From the NCBI RefSeq assembly GCF_958450345.1, contig NC_088783.1:97521302-97585301 (forward strand): a stretch of DNA of 64,000 bases. Reading direction: 5' to 3'. The notes beneath the pieces were generated by a model. That model saw nothing but the letters and a program-made list of their open reading frames with translations. It was not told the DNA's origin and ran no database searches. Below, piece after piece: positions 21,727-31,525 of the stretch. The position numbers were made by a program, and so were the translations under genes. This stretch comes from Calliphora vicina. Taxonomy: Eukaryota; Arthropoda; Insecta; Diptera; Calliphoridae. How positions within the stretch are numbered: the first letter of the stretch is position 1; each line of letters opens with the position of its first letter.

Positions 21727-23480
21727 TTAATATAATTTTGTAAAATAATCGGACTCACAGTAGTCCATATCTAAAATATAAAGTAAGTCTTTAAATTCAT
21801 GAATATTTTCAAATGCTAATGTTCTGTAACAAATCCAACGTTTCCTTATTGTAGATAATACATGATCAAAAGATAGAATTAAATTATTAAAAATATCTTC
21901 ATTTTGAGACATTCTAGAACACTTCATTGAGCTACACTGATGAATATGCTTAAAGTCTCTATTCCTTGATTCTTGGGGTTCTTCTGTAAGCTCGGCAAAA
22001 GGCAAACTATTATGTTGAATGATGATGTTTCCATGCCATAATATCTTGTGAACTGTAGGTGTCATTTCTTTCCATTATGAAGTTATAATTTCAAAAGTAA
22101 TTTAAAAATTTCTGTAGAATACTCTCCAAATTTTGATGCGTTCACTTTATGCTTACTATTTGTAGCCATTAGAATAATATTGACTTTTTGCAGTAATTCC
22201 ATATTAATTCCGGTTATTTCTGAGGTAGTTTCAAAATGTTTGAAAAATTGCCTAGCGGTATCTCCATCGTTAGTGCTTCCATATCCTGCGAGTGGCTTGT
22301 CAATATTTAATCCCATCCGCTTTATGAATTCTTTTCTCACTGGCTCTCATTTGCACTAGCTCTTTATTGTTATTTGCTGTATACTTCTGTACTTTAAATC
22401 ATATGCTATATGTAGAAAACGTTCCAGAAATCGTATGCGGGCATGTAAGGGTGATATTCCGAATTTTAGCGTTTCCTCATTAATTGTCCTCTCCTTTGAA
22501 ATATTCGAAAATTCAGATTTTTTGTCACCACATATGTAGCAGTACCAAGTAGATGATGTTCCTGTAATAGCATTGCCAACTTTCCCATCAATCATCGTTA
22601 GTTTTAAATCAAAGGAAATGTTAAATGAATAATTTTCAGTTTCGATTGTTATCGGTTCCAAGTTTTTAATAGCCGCTTCAATACAATTTGTTAAATCTTT
22701 TGTTGTTTTGGATTCCTTTATATATTCAAAGCTTATTGGCCTACAAAAAGCTTTTGATCCTGGAGTCGAATTCTTCCTTTCGAATTCTTAATGGAACAAA
22801 CGATGCCATAAATACACGTTTATATTCCGAAGAGATTTCGCTCGTGTTGATTTGTTTATATTCCGAGAGTGCTGATAATCCATCACATCCCCACTTACAA
22901 ATGAGTTGAAGATCACAAGAATTAATTTTTTTTAGTTGGTCTGTAGAAAAGTCAAAAGCAATCCTTAATGCAGTATTTTCTAGTAGAGGGGCAAGTCCAA
23001 TAACAGCCATCCGATCCGTTATTTCAATAGGAGATGGTATAATGCTCTTCTTCTTTTCATTTAATTTATCATATGACGGTAAAATATCCACTCCTTTTTC
23101 TGACAGCGCCTTTCTTAACGTTATGTAGTTATCACGACTTAATCCCAGTTGCAACATAAGCACAATGGCTTCTTTCTCAGTGAACGTTGTATCAGATGAT
23201 GGTGTGGGTATGCTCTTTACAATTCTTTTCAGTCGTCTTGGAGATGCGCTTGGAATTGCAATTTTAATGGCATCCAAAGGCTGTTTTTCTTTTCTTAACA
23301 TAGCCTTAAATGTGTCCGAAACTTCTTCCTTAGATAGGGTTTCTAGTGAATTCGATAACCTTTTTTTCTTCGATTTTGAGCACAAATCACCATATTTCTT
23401 ACAGGGAGCACCAATACTTTATACGCAAATAGCAACTTCTACACATTCATCCAGCCAATCAGAAAATTTTGATAGAAATT
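21727..23480 (-). pseudogene. Transib transposase (RAG1-core-like), broken
   Basis: Minus-strand fragments 23385-22741, 22661-22356, 22340-22083 and 22065-21727 follow one another in Transib order. The first ends with KWGCDGLSALSEYKQ, whose CDG aspartate corresponds to the first catalytic residue of Transib/RAG1. The second has TMIDGKVGNAITGTSSTWYC with the second aspartate and a CYICG zinc pair, then FGISPLHARIRFLERF. The third has GYGSTNDGDTARQFF. The fourth has the glutamate region FAELTEEPQESRNRDF. All three catalytic positions are still visible, but the frames are split by stops/frameshifts at about 22700, 22350 and 22075, and a stop interrupts the upstream extension near 23420. Family motifs are recalled, not searched. 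Confidence 0.82.
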
Positions 23481-23773
23481 TTGCATTTGAGTACCGAACA
23501 CTTTTCAGTTTTATATCAACTGATTTTATAAAATTCAAAATTCCCCATGCTTAGATAATTACAAATAATGTCAAACAGATATAAACTGCGCTTATATAAT
23601 CATTTTATGTACTCAAATCAAAATATTTTTCAAATGGTTTATGACGTGTTACCTAATAGGTCAAACGTTTCCTTACAGGTAGTTTTTTAAAATAACAGTG
23701 ATAGGTAAATTCTCTGCGAGGTTATATATCAATGGTTAGGGAATTTTGTATATTTTTCAATAATATACATAAC

Positions 23774-26700
23774 TTTTTTTTTTTTCTTGGACCAGCACTC
23801 AGGCAAAGCATTGTGTTGGAACTAGGAAAATAGGTTATGGGAGTGAGGATAGAGGGAGTAGTGTTTGTGGACATTTGATTTGAATTTTCCTATATTGAAA
23901 GTGACAGGAAATACTTCAGGGGGAAGCTTATTCCACATACGGACAGTACGGCTAAAGAACGAATTTTCCCTGTAATGTGTTGTGCGATCTACTGTCCAGT
24001 CGACAACGAATTGATGTGCCCTTGCCGAAGAGCGTGTTGCGTAAAGATCTACGGGTTTCGGGAACAAGTTCCCTAATTTCAGCAGAGCACATACCATTGT
24101 AGTATCGGTAGAACAATGAAACACAACCCACATTGCGACGATGTTCCAGTGAGTCAATAGAGCTGGATACCCTACTGTCACCGATAAGCATCTTCGCCCT
24201 CTCCTGTACGCGGTCGAGTAACTCCAAAATAGACTTCGAAGCACCGGCCCACACATGAGAGTTGTATTCCATTTTAGGTCGGATATAAGTGGTGTAAATA
24301 GTAAGGAGATCAGATGGAGTGAAGTATTTCTTACACCGTTTTAGAAAACCAAGGCACTTGAATGCTTCTTTCGACACTCGAAAAATGTGTTTTGTCCAGC
24401 GGACATCGCACTGAATACTCATGCCTAGAACATCAAGAGTTCTGATTCCTTAATATTTACACCACCCATAAAAACAGATGGAGCAACATGATCTGTTGTG
24501 CGTTTGTGGGTTAACATACAACATTGAGTCTTGCGCGCATTAAAATCGACTCTATTCGCACAACCCCATTCAGAGATTGTCACAAGATCTTGGTTGAGCG
24601 TATCATTCATATTTTGCCTCATTGCCCCAATCTCCGACAGGCATTCATTCAATTATAGACCAATAATTGCATTCAATTATAGACCAATAATTGAATGCAT
24701 ATGAATGGCAAATGTTGCTGTCATCTGCAAAAGAGTAGATAGGGTTGGAAGTTTGACGTAGAAGGTCGTTTATAAAGATAAGAAATAGAGTAGGAGAAAG
24801 GACGGAGCCTTGCGGTACCCCTGAATTGATCTTGAACTCGTTTGATGAAATTCCATCTATAACAACTCGTATAGTGCGATCTCTGAGAAAGCTCGATATA
24901 AATCGACAGAAGTTATTACCAACACCAAAAGCAATAAGTTTTGCTAAAAGCGCACAATGCCATACTCTATCAAACGCTTTAGAAATATCTAGAGCCACCA
25001 CTTTACTTTCGCCAAAACGGTGTATGGAACGACACCATTTTTCCGATAGGAAGGCTAGCAAGTCTCCCGTAGAGCGTCCTCTACGAAAGCCATACTGCCG
25101 GTCGCTGAGTAAATTGTTGGACTCTAAATATTTCACAAGATGGTCGTTAACCATACTCTCCATAACTTTGGAAAGTGCAGAACAAATTGCTATTGGGCGA
25201 TAATTTTCAGGGTTGTTAGCCTCTCCCTTTTTAGGAATTGGCGTTACATTAGCAACCTTCCAACATACTGGAAATTTGCCGGCACGGTATAAAGTGCTGA
25301 AAAGGTTAGCTAATGGACGAGCTAGCGTCGAAGAACACTGCTTCAAGACCAGTGCTGGTATACCATCATTTTTTATGTTGAGATCCGCTAAAACCCTTTT
25401 AACTGCGCGAGCACGAAAGAATATATCCGGCATAGTAACTGATACTCTTTCGAGCTCGGGTAGTGGTTGATTGCTTTCCGGTAAGTTCGAATTATTTGAA
25501 AATAATTCAGCCAAAAGGTTAGCTTTATCAACCGGGTCAGTGAATGGTTGGTCATCCCTTAAAAGTGTAGGAATTGATGAACTAGCATTATCCTTAATTC
25601 TTTTAACGAATGACCAAAAGCTCTTACTGCCCCGGGGAGCAGTAAGAACTTTGGCTCGAAGGCGCTGCTCGTGTAGAGATTTTTCACGCCTCAGCACTTT
25701 GGCACACGAAGATCTCGCCCTTTTGCGTAGCGAATTAGTTTCGGCATTTTTGTTGTTACGCCAGATTCTGAATGCTTCCTCTCTAGATCTGATTGCAATT
25801 TTGCACTTCTGATTAAACCAGGATTTTTCCATAGTTTTAATCGAAATTTTCTTAGATGGAATGAAGCTTTTCATCCCCATCATAATTATGTTCTCCACCA
25901 TTTTCGCCGTGGCATTGACGCTATTGTCTAAGAAACAAAGTTTTCAATTAAAATGCCGAAAGAACTCGTTGAGCTCAGCTCAACGATCCTTTTCGTAAAT
26001 AAAAGTTGAAAGTTTCGTAGCTGGTCGTGAAACGATACGAAGTTCAGAGAGCGAAAAGGAGGCGGAAATGGTGCAATGATCTGAATTGCCGAGGTGCAAA
26101 AACATCTACTTCATACTTGTCAGGGTGTGAAGTTAGAAAAAGGTCGAGCGTGTTGTTTTGGTGCCCATCAACGCATGAAATATGCGTTGGTTCATTCACT
26201 AATTGCGCAAGGTGATTGTGCGCCGCGAATAGTTCAACATATTGGCCTTCTGTAGTTGTATGACTTGAATGGCGAAGCCAAGAGGAGTTGTGAACATTAA
26301 AATCACCAGCAACAACAATTTCACTGTTAGGACAACTCTCAAGAATCTTCGATATGGAATCGGAAAGGGCATCGAAGCTAGATATTGTAATATCCCTTCC
26401 CGCATTTGGACTTCTATAAAGAAACCCGAATGTACATGGCAATGCCCCGATGAAAGTTAAAAAGCGATAGAAAGTGATACCCGGGTATCTGAAAATCGTG
26501 TGGATCAGCATTCTCAGATACCTGCGTTTCACATAAGGCGAAAACATCCGGCCGATGGAAACAAACATGGGCGTAAACGGAGAAAAAATTCGATCGTAAC
26601 CCCCGTATATTGCAGAAGTCAATCCGGAAGCTACCTGTCATTTCAATATTCAGAAAATTCAAATAAAGTGTCTATTTCTATGATATAAGTAACAATGATA

Positions 26701-27324
26701 TTAATTGCTGTTATTAAGACTCGTTTAGTGACCAGTGTTATATCTTCGTCACCAAACAGTCAAACAACAATTAATACAATTGTACAAATATCACACAAAT
26801 TTAAGGATTAAGGAAAAACGGACAATTAGGACAGGGAAATAATTATACAATGACGAGAGGCCATAAAAGCCCTGATTGAGACAGAGAAAGGGCCCGTAGT
26901 GCCAACACTATTGCTGTTGTATCAACACTGTTCTCTGAGAGGATATTTTTTTTTTTGGTTGATTGTTTATTGTTTTGCTGTGGTTGTTGTTTGTGTATTT
27001 TAGCGGTTTATTTTCGTTGATTTTATGTTGGATTATTTGTAATAGTTTTAAAGCATTTGTTGTTTATTGTTATTTTTCTTTTGTTGTATTTAATTTTGTT
27101 TCTATTTGTTTGTGCATATTTTGAAGATGTTTTATTCATTTTTTCGTAATTAATGTAGTTTTGTTTATATTTTAATTTATTTATTTTCAGACGACACTCG
27201 ACGCGGACACATTAGAATATAAGTACATATTATCACTATTGGACGGATCACATTTCTTTGAGGACAAAATAAAAATACGTGTAGACGCGACGGACGACAG
27301 AACACTACTCCAAAATAAAAAATT
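23774..27324 (-). mobile_element. LINE (single-ORF, APE plus RT) inserted in the Transib right arm
   Basis: Ends at low coordinate in a 12-A tail (minus strand; plus T-run 23774-23785). Its 5' end is near 27320, preceded by a GC-richer 5' UTR of about 650 bp (26663-27320). The Transib inverted repeat stops at 23766 and resumes at about 27325 (TTCATGGAATAC), which fixes the insertion. No separate ORF1 is seen. TSD not clear. Confidence 0.82.
23822..26662 (-). pseudogene. LINE ORF2: endonuclease and reverse transcriptase, frameshifted
   Basis: N-terminal AP-endonuclease pieces (26662-26414, 26622-26044) show DFCNIRGLRSN, ALCETQV, AGDFNVHNSSWL and TLDLFLTS. The long RT frame 25901-24645 has KVANVTPIPKKG, YRPIAICSALSKVMES, QYGFRRGRSTGD, VVALDISKAFDRVWH, SGVPQGSVLSPTLFLIFIND and the catalytic YSFADDS. 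C-terminal pieces (24652-24425, 24422-23952, 24256-23822) carry the ITTIYIRPKMEY-type thumb/connection region and a terminal RTVRMWNKLP motif. A short duplicated CAATTATAGACCAATAATTG sequence near 24652-24690 disrupts the frame after FADDS. It looks like a jockey/CR1-group element; clade not resolved. Confidence 0.85.
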
Positions 27325-27940
27325 CATGGAATACTTTTTTGAAAAGTATGACAAAAAATGCTTTTTATTAAGTTTTTGCATAGATACAAATTTTTCAAAT
27401 TGTAATAAAATTTTTATTTATGAATATTTTTTAATGAAATTTTACACTTATATAGATTTTTTATTGAAAATGGAAATATAAAAACAAATTTTGAAATCAC
27501 GGATCCCGCAATTTTTAAAAAAGTATTGAAAAATTCCAAAAATGGGATATTTTCGTTTTTTGGCTATAATATCCATACCAGGGGCGGGGTTATCGGAACC
27601 CTTTACAAAATAATTAAGAATATATTGGACCATCTAAAAAGGGTTACTATACTTTGATATCGACTATGCGATTTGAGAATTTTTACCCTAAAGTTGAATT
27701 TTACAGAAAAAATATTCGTTTTTTGAATGGACCTGGTCCCCTCGGTATCAAAAATTATAATTTTTTTTCATTTAAAATATTTGGTGTAAAGTTAGCTTTT
27801 CAAAAAGTATAAATTCATTATACATTCTTTTCGAAATTTTTTAGATAACTTAAATAGAAAAAAAGTACTTTTTTCCCAAAAAAATAACGAAAAATCGAAT
27901 TTTTTAATTTTTTTTAAAATCAAATGCGTGTAACTTTGGA

Positions 27941-28691
27941 CTCAGTCATGATTTTTAAACAATTCTTACTTTATTTGATATATACATCTGTTGTTGTTGC
28001 AAAACTCGCTGTTTTGCACTCGATTTGAAACACTCTCATTACTCGTATAATGCTATGTATTTTACTTTATTTGAGGTTTTTGTCAAATACATTTTTGTTT
28101 TGAATAAGTTATATTCGTTCAAAAAACAATGAATGAGTCAAAAACAGTACTTGAAAAAAATTAAATGTTTTAAAATATTACTAGGATCGCCTGGTGGTCA
28201 AAATTCGACCACTAATAACGAAAATATACAGTTACTTTTGAGTATACACAAAAATATTTTCCACGTTTGTGTACAAATACACGTGTATTTAGATGTGTAT
28301 AAATATGTTGTTGTTGTTGTTTTTCAAGCAAATTTAAAACGTTTTTTACCACTTTTATGAAAAAATTTTTTTTTAAAAAATTATATTGTGCACATCTAGA
28401 GAAAATAACCTTTTAAACTATATATGTTTCATCAATATCGGTGGACAATAACATACTTAAAAGTGTACCACAAAAAAACGTGTGGCCTATTTATATATAA
28501 GATTTAAGTCACTCATGCAGGGCTCTAGTCATAGACAACTAGATAGTTAACTGAGAGTCAAAAACCTAAGTCTGTTGTCAGAAACCTAATTCATGAGAAA
28601 GTATTTTGTTTTTGTATCACCTGTATGTGTGAAAAGAGAGTAATATTTTACTCTATCCTTCCGTTATATACGTTTATTCTATACCATTAGA
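27941..28691. other. non-coding TE flank
   Basis: Right half of the TIR element to 28526, then 165 bp resembling sequence near 16060 (TCCTTCCGTT...TTTATTCTAT). No gene. Confidence 0.45.
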
Positions 28692-29355
28692 CATAGGGTA
28701 CAACTAGAGGCGCAACTGAGAGTAAGCTGAGAGTAACAATAATTACTCTCTTCACACGTACTTGTGATATGTGAATTCAACATACTTGTGAGAGAAATTA
28801 ACACATTAAAATACTTGAAATTTTACCTTTGATTTTCCGACTAAATACAGACTTTATTACACTTCTATACACTATTTTATAATTTTTTTTAACAATTTAC
28901 AGCACACTTTTATTTCCGAAACACGTTAATTTTGCTCAAATGAAAAAAAATATTTTTTATAAATTTTTGACACTTAATTTTATTTGTGGTGAAATTTAAT
29001 TTATTGAACAGAGTTTAAATTTTTTGGTATTGAAAATAGAAGAAAATTTAAATAAATTAAAATTTATGTGCTGTTTTTCTATAGCAACGAGTGCTTTGAG
29101 TGGACGTTTTATATGTATTTTGTTTTTGTTACAATAACAAAGCACATGTTAAATTTCCACTCAAAGTACTCGTTCGCTATAGAAAAACAGCACATTAAAC
29201 ATTTTTATAGAACTCTGTGTGTCTGGTGAAAATTAAAAAAGGCACCAATACAATCTCAAAACTATGTACAAATACATTCTCACGACTTAGGTTTTTGACA
29301 ACAGACTTAGGTTTTTTCGTTCTCAGTAACGCTTCTATGGATATATTATTCTATG
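28692..29355 (+). mobile_element. hAT element copy C, CATAG ends
   Basis: Begins CATAGGGTACAAC and ends TATTCTATG, with perfect 8-bp TSD CCATTAGA (28684-28691, 29356-29363). Same family as 39017-41734 (inverted), and internally related to 9586 and 62887. No transposase. It holds a nested MITE. Confidence 0.92.
29067..29194. mobile_element. 128-bp palindromic MITE, TGTGCTGTTTTTCTATAGC arms
   Basis: Inverted arms with TSD TTA (29064-29066, 29195-29197). The sister copy at 39.2 kb has the empty site. Confidence 0.88.
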
Positions 29356-29363
29356 CCATTAGA

Positions 29364-29749
29364 ACCAACCAGGTACAATTATTAGGGAGAGTTTTCAATA
29401 TTTACCTCTACAACGTCAAATAACGATTTACTCTCATCACTTTTTATTTTGTTTTCGCAATGTTTTGCACGTTATATTAAAACTAACACATATTTATTTG
29501 GAAAAAAATTTAATTTGAACTGAATATTTCACGAAAAAAAGTAAATACACAAAAATTTGTTTAATTTATTTTTGTCTTAGACATTTCGTTTTGTTTTTTT
29601 CTAATTTTCTTTTGTTTGACGTTATAGGGAATGTATAATTGAGAACGTACTTTTTAATAATTGTACCTTGCTTGTTCTGCCATGGTTATACTACCTATTT
29701 TTTTGTTCGTGTAGAATAAATTTGAAATTGTTTTTTTATTTTTGTTAAT
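29364..29749. other. no gene seen
   Basis: AT-rich stretch between the hAT copy and the BEL 3' LTR. Confidence 0.4.
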
Positions 29750-30069
29750 TGTTTTTGTGTGTGCAAAATTGAAAGAAAAAGACAAAAGGATTTTTTAGTT
29801 TTTTCAATGTAAAATAAGTTTATTTTATTAAATTCAAATTTACCTTAGATATTCTCACAAGAGCTTGTCCACTAAGTTAGTCGTCTATATGGCGTCCACT
29901 TAACGAGTGATTTTTTTTAAAGCAAAAACTATGCAATTAGTCGCAAAAAATTAGTTTTACCGTTAGCGGTTTTACTAGTAAGGATTTATCTCTACACTTT
30001 TTCAAGGATGAAAAAATAGGTAGTTAGATAAACCCTAACATAGTATCAAATAAATTTCTAACTTGAACA
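29750..30069 (-). repeat. BEL 3' LTR
   Basis: 320 bp, TGTTTTTGTG...TTGAACA on the plus strand, near-identical to 37478-37795. The adjacent inner minus-strand sequence AAGGTGGCCGGCA may be the polypurine tract. Confidence 0.92.
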
Positions 30070-30224
30070 TTGCCGGCCACCTTGCGACGACGAAGTCAAT
30101 TGCAACAAACAAATGAGAAATAAAGGTGCTTAAATCTAGAATAAACTTATATATGTATATGTTTTTTTTTTTTCAAATTCAATATTAATATTACGACGAG
30201 AGGTCTAGTGACCTTGGATTTAGC

Positions 30225-30385
30225 CAGAAGTCTCCCGACTTTCCCCATAGAACCGAAGTCCCACAGGCAGATTTTTAAGAAGTCTCCCGACTTTCCCCAT
30301 AGAACCGAAGTCCCACAGGCAGATTTTTTAGAAGTCTCTCGACTTTCCCCATAGAACCGAAGTCCCACAGGTAGATTTTAAGTCC
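30225..30385. repeat. 53-bp minisatellite in the BEL 3' region
   Basis: Three near-identical units plus a partial fourth with the core AGTCTCCCGACTTTCCCCAT followed by AGAACCGAAGTCCCACAGG. It lies between the third ORF stop and the 3' LTR. Confidence 0.9.
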
Positions 30386-30440
30386 CTCGACTATACCCAT
30401 GAATAAAAGATTCAAAGGTCAAGTAAAAAGTTTTTATTTT

Positions 30441-31487
30441 TTAATAAGGGGATTGGCCAGAAATGACCCATCCAAATAGCGTGTATTGTGCAAGTGGAAT
30501 TCCCGGGCTCGAATGTATTTTCCCTTTAATTACAGCCGAACTCAACTCTGGCCCGAGCACGATCGCGACCTGTCCCGATTCATTGAAATTAGGATCAGCT
30601 AAATGAAACCCAGTAAATGTTTTTATTTCTTCTGAAATATTTTCCGCGGTTGTCCTGATTCCTGTCATTTTACATACTTTTGCCGTAACTGTGAGTTGAG
30701 GATATGGCGCATATATTGACGCGATGTTCAAGCGACATAATAAGGTCTCATTAACGGTGGAGACAGGTAGCTTAAGCTCCTGAACAAATGACTCACACAC
30801 GTAGGACATGGAACAACACAAATCTAGCGCCGCGCGAACTACTATTTTCCGCTTCCCTATCAGCATATTGACTTTTAAGGTCGGAGACAGATTAACTCCA
30901 TGTCTCAACGGAACATTAGTTAACGGAACAATAGTACGCGAAGTACTGGACCGAGGACGCGAATCTTTCTTTTGTGGTTTTGGACTTATCTTAGACGACC
31001 CTTTGCCTGGAGAGTGCAGAAGGGTGTGATGCTTATCGTTGCATATTTTACATTTTAATGTTGAATGGCAATTGGATGCCACATGCTTAGTTGATAAGCA
31101 ACGATAGCAATGTCTGTGAAGAACCACAAATCTAAGCTTTTTCTCGTGTGGTAACTTCCTAAAGGAGGCACACCTATATAGCGGATGTTTACCTTTACAA
31201 TGGAAGCATTTTCCCGACTTGCCTGCGATTAACGGTTTCGAGCCCGAGGGTTCCACTGACGTTGATGCGGATGCTGCCTGGTCTGGAGCCGGTGTTTCCG
31301 AAGGAACTACGACACTTGCTTCCACAATGACAGTTGAGGCAGGCAACTCCTGACTTTTGTCATTTGATACGGGTGATGATGTTGGATCCGGTACAGGATT
31401 AACCGTAGGTGCCTGATCCTCCACCTCCATGGATTCCTTGTCTGATTCTAACAAAGCATCTTCAAATAGATTGGTTAATGCATCCAT
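30441..31487 (-). CDS. BEL third ORF: gag-knuckle/protease-like protein in the env position
   Basis: An intact 348-aa frame begins 38 bp after the pol stop and ends before the 3' LTR, where some BEL and Gypsy elements carry env. It has no signal peptide or membrane segment. Residues 1-90 are acidic and Ser/Pro/Thr-rich. At about 93-165 are three knuckles: CFHCKGKHPLYRC, CYRCLSTKHVASNC and CKICNDKHHTLLH. Then come a basic Ser/Pro linker and a protease-like domain with RAALDLCCSMSYV where an active enzyme would show ALxDxGS. It ends LAQYTLFGWVISGQ, a BEL gag-pro C-terminal signature. The layout parallels the element's own gag-protease half (34760-35700), including CxxCxxxHxTLLH and the final FGxxIxG. 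I infer a duplicated or captured gag-pro module with a degenerate active site. Function unknown. Confidence 0.85.
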   Translation of the reverse strand: MDALTNLFEDALLESDKESMEVEDQAPTVNPVPDPTSSPVSNDKSQELPASTVIVEASVVVPSETPAPDQAASASTSVEPSGSKPLIAGKSGKCFHCKGKHPLYRCASFRKLPHEKKLRFVVLHRHCYRCLSTKHVASNCHSTLKCKICNDKHHTLLHSPGKGSSKISPKPQKKDSRPRSSTSRTIVPLTNVPLRHGVNLSPTLKVNMLIGKRKIVVRAALDLCCSMSYVCESFVQELKLPVSTVNETLLCRLNIASIYAPYPQLTVTAKVCKMTGIRTTAENISEEIKTFTGFHLADPNFNESGQVAIVLGPELSSAVIKGKIHSSPGIPLAQYTLFGWVISGQSPY

Positions 31488-31525
31488 ATTGCTAGGAACA
31501 AGGAAAATTATTTAATATTTTTATT

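Larger units (their letters stand above)
20515..27940 (-). mobile_element. Transib DNA transposon with long inverted repeats, split by a LINE
   Basis: The left end starts CACAATGG, the heptamer-like terminus known for Transib and RAG signal ends. Left-arm similarity (about 20870-21610) is matched inversely by 23690-23766 plus 27325-27940. The right arm is therefore cut by the insertion 23767-27324, and its outermost 350 bp or so, including the terminal heptamer, is missing. The transposase pseudogene lies between the arms on the minus strand. Removing the insertion leaves about 3.9 kb. Confidence 0.78.
19863..28526. mobile_element. TIR element (TAGAGCCCTGCATG) carrying a Transib
   Basis: Inverted ends TAGAGCCCTGCATGA at 19863 and 28513-28526, with further inverted similarity just inside (TTGCACTC...TTTGTTTTGAATA). 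The interior is mostly the Transib at 20515. Superfamily and TSD not resolved. Confidence 0.5.

Noticed and set aside
24826..25812. Series of plus-strand ORFs of 85-125 aa
   Set aside because: Antisense to the LINE reverse transcriptase frame.
30147..30368. 73-aa ORF with repeated GLRFYGES-like units
   Set aside because: Translation of the BEL minisatellite; not a gene.
30441..31487. BEL third ORF as env glycoprotein
   Set aside because: No signal peptide, no transmembrane helix, no furin-type site; knuckles and a gag-pro tail instead.
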